From Mucilaginibacter sp. Bleaf8 (GTDB lineage: Bacteria > Bacteroidota > Bacteroidia > Sphingobacteriales > Sphingobacteriaceae), in assembly GCF_018390515.1 (NCBI RefSeq), contig NZ_JAHBBK010000001.1, forward strand, positions 1,798,001 through 1,862,000: a DNA stretch of 64,000 nt, read 5' to 3'. This document shows positions 51,318-60,054 of the stretch, piece after piece. A program made the position numbers and the translations under genes. Each line of letters opens with the position of its first letter. Position 1 is the first letter of the stretch. The notes beneath the pieces were generated by a model. The model was not told the DNA's origin. It saw nothing but the letters and a program-made list of their open reading frames with translations, and made no database searches.

Positions 51318-52199
51318 ATGGGTTTGATTCTTACCCCGATTGATCGGGTTGACAATATCAGTAAAGAGGATTTTATTAACAATTACTTAAATCCGCGCAA
51401 GCCGCTGGTTATACGCAATGCCACCCAAAGCTGGCCCGCTCTGCAAAAATGGACCTTTGAATATTTGAAAGAAAAAGTGGGCGACCAGATGGTGCCGCTT
51501 TATGACAGCTCCAAAGCCGACCCTACCAAGCCCATCAACGCCGCCGCTTCTGAAATGAAATTTGGCGACTATATAGACCTGATACAGAAAGAACCTACTG
51601 ACCTGCGTATCTTCCTGTTCGATCCTATCAAGCATGCGCCCGATTTACTGGATGATTACCGTTCGCCAAAAGACCTGATGGGTGGTTTTTTGGATAAGTA
51701 CCCTAATATGTTTTTTGGCGGTGCCGGCTCGGTAACTTTTTTGCATTATGATATAGACCTGGCGCATATTTTTCATACGCATTTCCATGGCCGCAAGCAC
51801 ATTATGTTGTTTGATTACAAATGGAAAGAGCGCTTGTATTGCATCCCGTTTGCTACTTACGCGCTGGAAGATTACGATATAGAAAATCCTGATTTCAGCA
51901 AATACCCTGCACTGGATGGCATTGAAGGGCAGGAAACTATTCTGGAACATGGCGATACCCTGTTTATGCCTACCGGCTACTGGCATTGGATGAAGTATCT
52001 GGACGGATCGTTCTCTATATCGCTGCGCGCCTGGGATAAATCATGGGCCATCAAAGCCAAAAGCTTGTACAACCTCACCATCCAGCGCAAGTTTGATAAC
52101 TTCATGAAATCCAAATACAAAAAACGTTACATGGACTGGAAAGAAAACCTGGCCGTTGAGCGTGCTAACAAAGCTTTAGCAGCGGGCGAACCGAGGTAA
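51318..52199 (+). CDS. Cupin-like JmjC-domain oxygenase
   Basis: The 293-residue cytosolic protein has the cupin_8/JmjC fold of 2-oxoglutarate- and Fe(II)-dependent oxygenases. His143-x-Asp145 (FLHYDID) and the distal His223 (GYWHWMKYL) are the metal ligands. The start FINNYLNPRKPLVIRNATQSWPALQKWTFEYLKEKVGDQ is typical of the tRNA wybutosine-synthesizing or protein-hydroxylating group. Substrate unknown. It is the only gene with this fold in the window. Confidence 0.88.
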   Translation: MGLILTPIDRVDNISKEDFINNYLNPRKPLVIRNATQSWPALQKWTFEYLKEKVGDQMVPLYDSSKADPTKPINAAASEMKFGDYIDLIQKEPTDLRIFLFDPIKHAPDLLDDYRSPKDLMGGFLDKYPNMFFGGAGSVTFLHYDIDLAHIFHTHFHGRKHIMLFDYKWKERLYCIPFATYALEDYDIENPDFSKYPALDGIEGQETILEHGDTLFMPTGYWHWMKYLDGSFSISLRAWDKSWAIKAKSLYNLTIQRKFDNFMKSKYKKRYMDWKENLAVERANKALAAGEPR

Positions 52200-52226
52200 A
52201 GTGATCTTAGACAATACTTTCATAAA

Positions 52227-52262
52227 CGTCATTGCAATAAACAAAGCAATGACGGTTTTTTG
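52227..52262. terminator. Terminator after the cupin gene
   Basis: A 9-bp stem (52227-52235 with 52246-52254) is followed by a TTTTTTG tract on the plus strand. It lies between convergent genes. Confidence 0.75.
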
Positions 52263-52263
52263 T

Positions 52264-52962
52264 TTACCGGTGCTTAGTCACCCCAACCTGCTGGCAGTAA
52301 TTCAGTACCGGGCAGGTGGAGCAATGCGGCGCAGAGCCGGTACAAATATGCTTGCCAAACGGCATGAGCAAGCGGTTGATATCAATCCATTTTTCCTGAG
52401 GCACTTTTAGTTCCAGTTGTAACAAGGTTTTTTCGGGATGGCTGGCTTTTATATACCCCCAACGGTTCACCACCCTATGCACATGTACATCTACACTAAT
52501 AGCCGGCACCTGTGCAGCTACCCCTAAAGCCAAATTAGCACACTTAGGCCCAACGCCTTTTAAATCGGTCAGCACTTTAAAATCAGCCGGTAACTCACCC
52601 TTATATTGTTCGACAGCAGTTTTAGCGATACCCAGCATGGTATAGGCCTTTTGTCCGGGATAGGATGAGCCATGCAACAATGCTTCCAACTCCTGCGGCG
52701 TAAGGCGCAGCAGTTGTTCGGGCGTTCGTGCTTTAGCAAACAGGCGTAGTGATACCGGAATAGAGGTTTCGTCGAGTGTACGGATGGAGATAATGCACGA
52801 TAACAACTGCTCGAATAAAGAAGTATACCCCTGCTCATACAAATCGAACATGGCAGCCTTGGGGTACGGCGCAACGGCCTCCGCAATACGGCTGAGCATT
52901 ACATCCAGATCAAACGGCAATTTGGCAACGGCTTGCATGGTAATGCTAACCTTGCCAAGCAT
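52264..52962 (-). CDS. nth: Endonuclease III (DNA glycosylase/AP lyase)
   Basis: The 232-residue Nth-type enzyme removes oxidised pyrimidines and cleaves at AP sites. It has the helix-hairpin-helix with catalytic Lys140 (LKGVGPKCANLAL), the catalytic Asp158 (ISVDVHVHRVVNRW) and a complete [4Fe-4S] cluster motif C-x6-C-x2-C-x5-C at the C-terminus (CTGSAPHCSTCPVLNYC). Gly-Pro replaces the usual Gly-Arg before Lys. The ATG at 52962 is used; an in-frame ATG eight codons farther in is possible. Confidence 0.92.
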   Translation of the reverse strand: MLGKVSITMQAVAKLPFDLDVMLSRIAEAVAPYPKAAMFDLYEQGYTSLFEQLLSCIISIRTLDETSIPVSLRLFAKARTPEQLLRLTPQELEALLHGSSYPGQKAYTMLGIAKTAVEQYKGELPADFKVLTDLKGVGPKCANLALGVAAQVPAISVDVHVHRVVNRWGYIKASHPEKTLLQLELKVPQEKWIDINRLLMPFGKHICTGSAPHCSTCPVLNYCQQVGVTKHR

Positions 52963-53012
52963 CAAAATGTTTATTTATAATATAGATACGCTGAATCCTC
53001 GTGAGAGAAAAT

Positions 53013-53162
53013 TTATTCTGAAGGCGGCCTGTTTTGCAGCCGGTTCAGCATGGTACCCAAAATAAGGCCTATACACAGGCCAATGATAAGTTTGCGGGTA
53101 GCTACCCCCAGGGCCAAACCCAATATCAAACCTAAAACAACATAATTTCTGCGTGGCCTCAT
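53013..53162 (-). CDS. Small glycine-rich membrane protein, 49 residues
   Basis: This minus-strand frame of 49 codons plus TAA starts at ATG 53162. It has a basic N-terminus (MRPRRNYVVL), then a hydrophobic stretch (LGLILGLALGV, about 10-20) with Gly spaced every four to five residues, a basic ATRKL turn, then LIIGLCIGLILGTML (about 25-39) and a polar tail (NRLQNRPPSE). The two halves form a symmetric helical hairpin with a small-residue zipper. It is not caught by ORF finders with a 60-residue cutoff. No family is recognised. It lies between nth and the molybdoenzyme genes. Confidence 0.6.
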   Translation of the reverse strand: MRPRRNYVVLGLILGLALGVATRKLIIGLCIGLILGTMLNRLQNRPPSE

Positions 53163-53295
53163 AAATGCAATATAATGAATAAAACCATGCCATTGTGAGT
53201 ATAACCTGGCAATCGCTTTATCAGAAATTGCCAGGTGCTATCATTCCTCACAACAACATGGTTTAAAAGCCTTAAAGCCCTCCGTATGGCTGAAG

Positions 53296-55458
53296 CTATA
53301 TCATTACCTTATCGGGCGTAATGGGCAGTTCACGGAAACGCTTACCGGTTGCATTGTAAATGGCGTTAGCTACCGCGGCCGACATACCGATCAGCGCAAT
53401 TTCGCCCATACCTTTGGCCCCCATCGGGTTCACTTTGTAATCAGGTTTATTTACAAACAGCGCATCAATCTGCGGAATATCTGCGTGCACCGGCACGTGG
53501 TACCCAGCCAGATCGGCATTGACGTAACGGCCAAACCGATGATCAATAACCGCTTCTTCCATCAGGGCCATACCAATACCACCAATAGCGCCGCCTACCA
53601 CCTGGCTGCGTGCCGTTTTAGGGCTCACAATATGACCGGAATCGGCTACCGACACTACTTTATTGATACGGGTTACGCCGGTTTTGGGGTGTACCTTTAC
53701 CTGCACAAAGTGTACCGAATAGGAGTAGCTCGAAAAATCGCGCATTTCGGATGAGCCAGAAGAAGTGATGGTCACATCCAACTGTTGCAGCCCTTTATCT
53801 TTTAACACTTTGGCGTAGTCGGGCTTATCGGAGCCGCCATTCCCTATCAACTGCTGAAACTTCTCTTTAAGTGCCAGGCAGGCATCATGCACAGCACCAC
53901 CTACGGTTGACGTAATCATGGAACCACCCTGCGTTGGCGATGGCGGCAGTGACGAATCGCCCAGTTCAAATTTAATTTTGCTGGACGGTATACCAAAAGC
54001 ATCGGCGGCAATTTGCGTCATAGCAGTACCTGTCCCTACACCAATATCAGTCACGGCGGTTTGCAGCAGTAAGATACCATCACTCTGCATGGTTGCTTTT
54101 ACCGTAGCACGGCCCCTACCTGCCCCAAACACCCCCGAACCCATACCATAGCCTATCAGCCAGCCGTCTTCGGTTAGTGTACCGGGTTTGGACGGACGGT
54201 TTTTCCAGCCAATTTTGTCGGCGCCCATTTCATACGCTTCTTTCAGGTATTTGGTACTGAAAGGTTTGCCGTTCTCCGGGTCAGTATCCGCATGGTTGCG
54301 TATGCGCAGCTCAATCGGATCCAGGTTTAGCTTGTAAGCCAGCTCATCAATGGCTGATTCCAGCGCAAAGGCGCCGGTGGCCTCGCCCGGGCCACGCATC
54401 CAGGTTGGTGTATTGGTATCAACCGGTGTAATTTTATAAATGGTGCCTACGTTTGGGCAGGCGTACATAAAGCGCGCCATATTCACTGTACCTTCTGTAA
54501 ACTCTTCAAAAGATGAAGTTTGCGCGCGTGCCTCATGTATCAGGCCAGTGAACTTACCATCGGCCGTAGCACCGATTCTGATTTTTTGCCAAGTGTATGG
54601 CCTAAAACCTACTGAGTTAAATTGCATTTCGCGGGTAAGCACCAGCTTTACCGGGCGCTTTATCATTTGAGCAGCCATTACGGTAGCCGTTTCGTGCGGC
54701 CAGGTGCGCAAGGCATTACCAAAAGCGCCACCTACAAACTTGGTTATCACCTGTACATTATCGGGCGGCAGTTTAAAGGCTTGCGCAATGGCATTCTGGG
54801 TTGATTTTACACCTTGGGTTTTGTCGTATACGGTTACTTTATCATCCGCCGTCCAATGTGCTACAATGGCGCTTAGCTCCATTGGGTTATGCACCTCAAT
54901 GGGGATGATATATTCTTCTTCCACCTTTACAGGTGCATTTTGCCACTCCTCCGGGTTGCCTCTCTTGTAATCGGCAAAACGGGGACCTTTAGGCGTATCA
55001 GCCTTATCCAAAACTTTGGATGCATCCGTTTGAAACGACTCTTTGTTATAGGTAGCCTTTACCAGCGATGCGGCATAAGTGGCACGCTCAAAGCTATCGG
55101 CTACTACCATGGCTATCGGGTGCCCGTTGAATTTTACCGTATTGTCCACAAACAACCGTAGCGGACCGCCGCCGGTTGGTGGTTTGCTTGGATCTTTACC
55201 GCTATCATAGCCGGGTAGTTTAGGCGCGTTTAAGTAGGTAATAACTTTGAGTACGCCGGGTGCCCGCTCGGCGGCCTTGGTATCAATAGTGCTGATAGTA
55301 CCTTTGGTAATGGTACTGGGCACCAATACAGCCCAGGCCATATTAGGCAGGTTAAATTCGGCTGCGTATTTGGCTGCGCCGGTAACCTTTAGTTTGCCGT
55401 CTACCCGGTTTATGCCCTCGGTAAACGGCGGTATATTTAAAAGTTCTTGTTGTTTCAT
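53296..55458 (-). CDS. Molybdenum aldehyde oxidoreductase, large (molybdopterin) subunit
   Basis: The 720-residue xanthine-dehydrogenase-family subunit binds the Mo cofactor. Key parts are FVGGAFGNALRTWPHETATVMAA, RGPGEATGAFALESAIDELA, GSMITSTVGGAVHDACLAL and the active-site GAKGMGEIALIG with catalytic Glu686. The three-gene order Fe-S, FAD, Mo, and the protein lengths match the periplasmic aldehyde oxidoreductase PaoABC (YagTSR) of E. coli. It has no Tat signal of its own and probably travels with the small subunit. The substrate is likely an aldehyde. It is the last gene of the operon; 13 bases separate it from the FAD subunit gene. Confidence 0.92.
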   Translation of the reverse strand: MKQQELLNIPPFTEGINRVDGKLKVTGAAKYAAEFNLPNMAWAVLVPSTITKGTISTIDTKAAERAPGVLKVITYLNAPKLPGYDSGKDPSKPPTGGGPLRLFVDNTVKFNGHPIAMVVADSFERATYAASLVKATYNKESFQTDASKVLDKADTPKGPRFADYKRGNPEEWQNAPVKVEEEYIIPIEVHNPMELSAIVAHWTADDKVTVYDKTQGVKSTQNAIAQAFKLPPDNVQVITKFVGGAFGNALRTWPHETATVMAAQMIKRPVKLVLTREMQFNSVGFRPYTWQKIRIGATADGKFTGLIHEARAQTSSFEEFTEGTVNMARFMYACPNVGTIYKITPVDTNTPTWMRGPGEATGAFALESAIDELAYKLNLDPIELRIRNHADTDPENGKPFSTKYLKEAYEMGADKIGWKNRPSKPGTLTEDGWLIGYGMGSGVFGAGRGRATVKATMQSDGILLLQTAVTDIGVGTGTAMTQIAADAFGIPSSKIKFELGDSSLPPSPTQGGSMITSTVGGAVHDACLALKEKFQQLIGNGGSDKPDYAKVLKDKGLQQLDVTITSSGSSEMRDFSSYSYSVHFVQVKVHPKTGVTRINKVVSVADSGHIVSPKTARSQVVGGAIGGIGMALMEEAVIDHRFGRYVNADLAGYHVPVHADIPQIDALFVNKPDYKVNPMGAKGMGEIALIGMSAAVANAIYNATGKRFRELPITPDKVMI

Positions 55459-55470
55459 GGGGTGAGATGA

Positions 55471-56451
55471 TTAAGCTAAACCTGCAGCATGTGTTAAGGC
55501 TTCAATAATGGCAGCCGGTGCCAGCTTCAGTTTAAAGGCATTGTCTTTAAACGCTTTCGCACCTTGCATGGCTACCTGAGCTGCCTGCTCAAAGCTGGCC
55601 GCATTGGCAGGTTTACCCACAAGCGCTTTTTCGGCAGCGGTTAGGCGCCATGGCTTATGCGCCACACCACCCATAGCCAAACGTGCCGAACGGATGGTAC
55701 CGTTATCAATATCCAGCGCAGCGGCTACCGAAACCAGCGCAAAGGCGTATGATGCCCTGTCGCGTATTTTAAGGTAATGGCTGTGCGCAGCGTAGTTATT
55801 TTCGGGTATTTCAACGGCTACAATCAGTTCATCTTTAGCCAGGTTATTATCCAATTGCGGCGTATTACCCGGCAGGCGGTGAAAATCAACAAAAGGCAAA
55901 CGGCGTTCGCCTTTCTTACCGGCAATAATAACAGTTGCATCCAGTGCTGCCATAGCTACCGCCATATCCGACGGGTGCACAGCAATACACTGCTCGCTCA
56001 TACCAAAAATGGCATGCATACGGTTAAAACCTTCCAAGGCGCCACATCCCGAGCCGGGATTGCGCTTGTTGCACGGTAAAGCCACATCATAAAAATAAGG
56101 GCACCGCGTGCGCTGCATCATGTTACCGCCTACGGTTGCCATGTTGCGCAACTGTGCGGAGGCACCTGCATTGAGCGCCTGAGACAACAGCGGAAACTTG
56201 GCTACTACCTGCTTATCCTCAGCCACCTGGCTGTTAAGCGCCAGCGAACCGATGTGCACCCCATTTTTAACTGTGCTGACGTTACGCAAGGGAAGCTTGT
56301 TGATATCTACCAGTTTGTCGGGCGTCATTACGCCGTGCTTCATCAAGTCGACAAGGTTGCTGCCGCCTGCGATGATTTTAGTACCGGGCTGAGCTATAGC
56401 AGCCAGCACGCTTTGCTGCGTAATGGGGCGAATGTATTGAAACTGCTTCAT
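55471..56451 (-). CDS. Molybdenum aldehyde oxidoreductase, FAD subunit
   Basis: The 326-residue FAD subunit begins [19 protein letters not shown] with the FAD-binding IIAGGSNLVDLMKHG and ATVGGNMMQRTRCPYF. Four cysteines (117, 127, 136, 155) in the insert RCPYFYDVALPCNKRNPGSGCG fit the extra [4Fe-4S] cluster of PaoB. This cluster separates the PaoABC type from ordinary xanthine dehydrogenase FAD subunits. The ATG at 56451 overlaps the stop of the small-subunit gene by four bases. The longer open frame adds residues not in the family. Confidence 0.92.
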   Translation of the reverse strand: MKQFQYIRPITQQSVLAAIAQPGTKIIAGGSNLVDLMKHGVMTPDKLVDINKLPLRNVSTVKNGVHIGSLALNSQVAEDKQVVAKFPLLSQALNAGASAQLRNMATVGGNMMQRTRCPYFYDVALPCNKRNPGSGCGALEGFNRMHAIFGMSEQCIAVHPSDMAVAMAALDATVIIAGKKGERRLPFVDFHRLPGNTPQLDNNLAKDELIVAVEIPENNYAAHSHYLKIRDRASYAFALVSVAAALDIDNGTIRSARLAMGGVAHKPWRLTAAEKALVGKPANAASFEQAAQVAMQGAKAFKDNAFKLKLAPAAIIEALTHAAGLA

Positions 56452-57092
56452 ACCTGCTGCCCCCCTGCTTTCACTTCCATAATGGCGTTTACGATATTGG
56501 GGTAAGCGCCGCAACGGCAAATATTACCACTCATGTATTCGCGTATTTCCATTTCTGAACCGGCATGCCCTTCGCGTACGCAAGCCACGGCCGACATGAT
56601 TTGCCCCGGTGTGCAATAGCCGCACTGAAAACCATCGTGCTTAATAAAAGCTTCTTGCATGGGATGCAGTTCATCGCCTTTGGCCAGCCCCTCAATGGTG
56701 GTTACTTTTTTACCATCTACCATCACAGCAAGCGTAAGGCAGGAGTTAACACGATGCCCATCCACATGTACGGTACAGGCGCCGCATTGGCCATAATCGC
56801 AGCCCTTTTTGGTACCGGTAAGGTTCAACTGCTCGCGCAGCAAATCCAGCAGGGTTACACGCGGCTCAACTAATACATTATGTTTTACACCATTAATCTC
56901 AATATCTACAGGTAGCTTTTCAAATACGGCGGCTACATGCTCGTCCACATGGTTCTCGGCTGCTTTTACGGCCACGCCTGGCGTTAAGGCTACCGCGGTT
57001 AATAGTGTGCTTTTCTTCAGGAAATCTCTTCGTGGGTTACCGGCAGACTGTCCCTGCCCATCCGGCAAACCTTCGTTATACTGTTCGTCCAT
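56448..57092 (-). CDS. Molybdenum aldehyde oxidoreductase, [2Fe-2S] subunit with Tat signal
   Basis: The 214-residue subunit starts with a twin-arginine signal ([18 protein letters not shown], Arg21-Arg22), so the folded complex is exported to the periplasm. The plant-ferredoxin-like cluster is [22 protein letters not shown], and the second [2Fe-2S] cluster lies in [15 protein letters not shown] with [16 protein letters not shown]. It is the first gene of the operon and faces the period-10 word array upstream. No molybdenum cofactor biosynthesis gene is in the window. Confidence 0.93.
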   Translation of the reverse strand: MDEQYNEGLPDGQGQSAGNPRRDFLKKSTLLTAVALTPGVAVKAAENHVDEHVAAVFEKLPVDIEINGVKHNVLVEPRVTLLDLLREQLNLTGTKKGCDYGQCGACTVHVDGHRVNSCLTLAVMVDGKKVTTIEGLAKGDELHPMQEAFIKHDGFQCGYCTPGQIMSAVACVREGHAGSEMEIREYMSGNICRCGAYPNIVNAIMEVKAGGQQV

Positions 57093-57265
57093 AGGTATGG
57101 TATAATTTACACCAAGCTACCCATTTTCATTGTCAGAACACCAATCAAATACTTATTTATACCGATTAAAAATAGCACTGTAATGGCTATTCAATCGGTT
57201 GTAGGAGCTTAGCTTATAACTGCCGCTGCCATGCTTAACTCCGCCTATTCCGGCCCAGATAAAGG

Positions 57266-57417
57266 TGTACCACTTTTTGAAGTGGTACAAAGCGGAACAA
57301 ACCGGTACACAGCGGAACAGGTGGTACACTTTGGTACACCCAAAACGGCCTTTGCAGCACATAGAGGCACTTTATAAAAAGTGGTACAGCGTGGAACACC
57401 CGGTACAGTTTGGTACA
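57266..57417 (+). repeat. Ten-copy GGTACA/GGAACA array in 9-10-nt phase
   Basis: Direct copies start at 57284, 57294, 57304, 57314, 57323, 57333, then (after a 50-base step) at 57383, 57393, 57402 and 57412. GGTACA and GGAACA alternate at first. An inverted copy (TGTACC) lies at 57266-57271 and pairs with the first direct copy in a 9-bp hairpin. Spacings of 10, 10, 10, 9, 10, 50, 10, 9 and 10 keep nearly all copies on one face of the helix. Confidence 0.8.
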
Positions 57418-57431
57418 GGTATTTATACTCG

Positions 57432-57447
57432 TGACACGATCGTGTCA
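57432..57447. promoter_or_regulatory. 16-bp perfect palindrome, possible operator
   Basis: TGACACGATCGTGTCA is identical to its reverse complement. It lies 15 bases after the array and 58 bases before the HAD ATG, where a dimeric repressor could bind. The binding protein is unknown; a MarR-like gene lies 2 kb away. Confidence 0.5.
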
Positions 57448-57504
57448 GTACGTAAAACCCAACAAGAACTTGGCGGTTAATATATTTTTAGTCTATTTGT
57501 AAGC

Positions 57505-58170
57505 ATGACGACAAGACCACAAGCCCTGATTTTTGATTTGAACGGCACCATGATCAACGACATGGACTATCATACACAGGCCTGGCAGCAGATATTTAAT
57601 GAAGAGCTGGGCGGCAACTTTACCTGGGATGAGGTGAAGCCACAAATGTATGGTAAGAACTCGGAAGTACTGGTGCGGGTGTTTGGCCCGCAGCGGTTTA
57701 CCGACGACGAGATACAGGAGCTGTCTATCGAGAAAGAACGCCGGTACCAGCAAGCCTTTTTGCCTAAGCTGGCCTTATTGCCGGGGTTACCTGAGTTTTT
57801 AGAAAAAGCATACCAGCAAAATATACCCATGGCTATCGCATCGGCAGCTATCCTGTTCAATATAGATTTTGTGCTGGATAACCTGAACATCCGCCATTAT
57901 TTTAAAGCGATTGTCAGTGCCGAAGACGTAACTTTAAGCAAGCCACATCCCGAAACATTCCTGAAAGCGGCCGAACTGCTACAACAGGCGCCAACCGATT
58001 GCCTGGTTTTTGAAGATGTGCCCAAAGGCGCCGAGGCGGCTTTGAATGCAGGCATGAAAGCCGTAGTATTAACCACTACGCATCAACAACAGGAGTTTGC
58101 CCATATGGATCACATCCTGCACTTTGCACCCGATTTTACCGGCAGCTATTTTACCGGTTTACTGGCATAA
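57505..58170 (+). CDS. HAD-superfamily hydrolase, beta-phosphoglucomutase-like
   Basis: The 221-residue Rossmann-like HAD protein has a cap of the C1 type. The nucleophile motif is [11 protein letters not shown] with Asp11, but the usual second Asp (DxD) is Asn13. Motif III/IV is [15 protein letters not shown] with [19 protein letters not shown], and the cap helix [15 protein letters not shown] is beta-phosphoglucomutase-like. A DxN version is unusual for phosphatases and lowers general acid/base help. It could be a divergent phosphatase or a mutase-like protein. Promoter region shared with the molybdoenzyme operon. Confidence 0.82.
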   Translation: MTTRPQALIFDLNGTMINDMDYHTQAWQQIFNEELGGNFTWDEVKPQMYGKNSEVLVRVFGPQRFTDDEIQELSIEKERRYQQAFLPKLALLPGLPEFLEKAYQQNIPMAIASAAILFNIDFVLDNLNIRHYFKAIVSAEDVTLSKPHPETFLKAAELLQQAPTDCLVFEDVPKGAEAALNAGMKAVVLTTTHQQQEFAHMDHILHFAPDFTGSYFTGLLA

Positions 58171-58256
58171 ACATTTTTAACAGCATTGTCATAAACAACC
58201 ACACCAGCCTTAGCACAGCATGGTTTATTGTAATATTGCACCGAATATATTTTACT

Positions 58257-58973
58257 ATGGAACAATTAACCGGAAAAAATGCATTGATAACCGGCGCCGG
58301 CAAAGGCATCGGTAAAGCTATGGCACTGGCTTTGGCTAACGAGGGCGTTAACGTAGGCTTAATGGCCCGCACCACTGCCGACCTGGAAGCTGTTGCCGAG
58401 CAGGTAAAAGCTTTAGGTGTTAAAGCCGCGATAGCAACTGCCGATGTTGCCGATATCAATTCCGTAAACACAGCAGCAGATAAGCTGAAAGCCGAACTGG
58501 GCAATATTGATATTTTAATTAACAACGCAGGTACCTCAACTTTTGGCGGTTTCCTTGAGCTGGATCCGGCCCGTTGGGAAGAAATTATCCGTATTAACCT
58601 GCTGGGTGTGTACTATGTAACCCGCGCTGTTTTACCGGGCATGATAGAGCGTAAAGCGGGCGATATTATCAATATCTCATCTACCGCCGGGCAGCGTGGC
58701 GCAGCCGTTACCAGCGCTTATAGCGCCTCCAAGTTTGGCCTCATTGGCTTATCAGAATCACTGATGCAGGAAGTGCGCAAACATAACATCCGGGTAAGCA
58801 CACTTACGCCAAGCACCATTGCTACCGACCTGGCTATTGACCTGAAACTTACCGACGGCAACCCCGACAAGGTAATGCAACCTGAAGATTTTGCCGAGTT
58901 TGTAATAGCCAACCTGAAACTGAACCGCCGCGTATTTGTGAAAGAAGCCGGCCTGTGGTCAACTAACCCATAA
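58257..58973 (+). CDS. SDR-family 3-ketoacyl-ACP reductase-like protein
   Basis: The 238-residue classical short-chain dehydrogenase has the NADP-binding TGAGKGIG (13-20) and [10 protein letters not shown] motifs, then the catalytic Ser/Tyr/Lys set in [23 protein letters not shown]. It resembles FabG in length and motif order. FabG proper is usually with fabD/acpP, so this may be a general SDR. ATG 58257 is chosen, since the longer frame begins with TTG and adds atypical residues. Confidence 0.88.
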   Translation: MEQLTGKNALITGAGKGIGKAMALALANEGVNVGLMARTTADLEAVAEQVKALGVKAAIATADVADINSVNTAADKLKAELGNIDILINNAGTSTFGGFLELDPARWEEIIRINLLGVYYVTRAVLPGMIERKAGDIINISSTAGQRGAAVTSAYSASKFGLIGLSESLMQEVRKHNIRVSTLTPSTIATDLAIDLKLTDGNPDKVMQPEDFAEFVIANLKLNRRVFVKEAGLWSTNP

Positions 58974-58976
58974 AAT

Positions 58977-59024
58977 TTAAAGGCCTGTCGGGCAGGAATT
59001 ATTATTCTTATCGGGCAGGCTTTA
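58977..59024 (+). terminator. Imperfect terminator after the SDR gene
   Basis: AAGGCCTG pairs imperfectly with CAGGCTTT and contains two copies of TCGGGCAGG; a T-rich tail follows at about 59022-59040. Confidence 0.4.
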
Positions 59025-59347
59025 GCTTCTGCTCTTTTTACCCGCCAAGGCCTTATTCCTGAAGTTAATGTAAAATTTTTATAAAAATTAATCTATTAAA
59101 ATTACCATGTATAGCAGCCTCAACTAAGGGGCAATCTATTTGTTAGACAGGCTATTTGTGTTAATACTTATATAAATATTTACATCACCTTAACCCTTAC
59201 ATTAACTTTTGGCTAATCACCTGTTAGCCAATTATAAAGACTCATCCATCTGGGTTAGAGTATAAAAATCCATTGCAATAACTTTAATGCTTTTCTCATA
59301 AATAACCAACCGGTTCATTAGCCTTTGCAGCTTGTTGATTTAACTCA

Positions 59348-59381
59348 AAAACGGCTTCAAACGCCTATCTAAAGCCGTTTT
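59348..59381 (+). other. Hairpin before the MarR-like gene
   Basis: AAAACGGCT (59348-59356) pairs with AGCCGTTTT (59373-59381) around a 16-base loop. It could be an attenuator or terminator in the leader of the MarR-like gene. Confidence 0.5.
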
Positions 59382-59448
59382 GGTATTTATCAGCCCTAAA
59401 CTTTATACCGATGTAAAATGTATCTTAGGAAAACTTTTACCTATCTGT

Positions 59449-59940
59449 ATGGACTTAATAACCGAGCTTGGTGCGCTTGCCCTGGCCACCCGCTTAAAGC
59501 GACTGAGTGAACGACTGGCGCAGGATGTGAACAAAATATACAAGGAACTCGACCTCAACTTTGAGTCGAAATGGTTTCTGGTGCTTGAGCTGTTGCGCAA
59601 AAACAAGATGCTTTCGATTGTTGATATTGCCGAATCATTAAAGCTCACCCACCCGGCCATTGTTCAATTTGTAGATCAACTACTTAAAGCCAAGCTTATT
59701 ACCGTACATAAAGATATAAACGATGCCCGCAAACGCTTGGTTGCGCTCTCGCCCAAAGGCAAAAAGTTGTTAGAAGAGCTGGCTCCAACCTTAGCCATTA
59801 TTAAAACCGAGAATGAAAGCTGGTTGGAAGAAGCCGATCATAACCTGCTCGATACCCTTGCCCAACTGGAACAGGCGCTTGACAAACAAAGCATGTACTA
59901 CCGCATTAAAAAACAAATGGTACCTGCAGACGGACTATAG
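59449..59940 (+). CDS. MarR-family transcriptional regulator
   Basis: The 163-residue winged-helix protein has helix 1 (LGALALATRLKRLSERLAQDVNKIYKELDLNFESKWF), the DNA-recognition part SIVDIAESLKLTHPAIVQFVDQLLKAKLI, the wing HKDINDARKRLVALSPKGKKLLEEL and a C-terminal dimerisation helix. The ATG at 59449 fits the family better than upstream alternatives. Its operator and ligand are unknown; it could act on the neighbouring genes. A strong bidirectional terminator follows. Confidence 0.85.
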   Translation: MDLITELGALALATRLKRLSERLAQDVNKIYKELDLNFESKWFLVLELLRKNKMLSIVDIAESLKLTHPAIVQFVDQLLKAKLITVHKDINDARKRLVALSPKGKKLLEELAPTLAIIKTENESWLEEADHNLLDTLAQLEQALDKQSMYYRIKKQMVPADGL

Positions 59941-60013
59941 CCCCGTGCACAACGCCTAAATTAGTTTTTGCCTTTGCAGACCAAAGCTTTTAGCCTGCAT
60001 ACACAATATTATT

Positions 60014-60050
60014 CAACAAAAAAGCCGGCTTAGCGCCGGCTTTTTTGTTG
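60014..60050. terminator. Bidirectional terminator
   Basis: A perfect 16-bp stem (60014-60029 with 60035-60050) with a 5-base loop and A/T-runs lies between the MarR-like gene and the TPR gene. Confidence 0.9.
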
Positions 60051-60054
60051 ATGG

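Larger units (their letters stand above)
57093..57504. other. Divergent control region with repeat array and palindrome
   Basis: This is 412 bases between the molybdoenzyme operon (minus) and the HAD gene (plus). It holds a helically phased GGTACA/GGAACA array (57266-57417), a 9-bp hairpin (57267-57288) and a 16-bp perfect palindrome (57432-57447). No TAnnTTTG box was identified. Short open frames across it have repeat-derived codons and are rejected. Confidence 0.6.
58974..59448. other. AT-rich spacer with hairpins
   Basis: This is 475 bases between the SDR and MarR genes. A repeated TCGGGCAGG word near 58987 and 59015 gives an imperfect terminator-like hairpin just after the SDR stop. A 9-bp stem (59348-59356 with 59373-59381) followed by TTTT lies near the MarR start. 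The middle, about 59040-59340, is AT-rich without a clear gene. Confidence 0.45.

Noticed and set aside
57265..57480. 71-residue plus-strand open frame and overlapping 69-residue minus-strand frame (57153-57362)
   Set aside because: Both are created by the GGTACA-type repeat. The translations are repetitive, have no start support and lack codon bias.
59380..59448. Upstream extension of the MarR-like protein
   Set aside because: It starts at a TTG inside a hairpin and adds residues unlike MarR N-termini.
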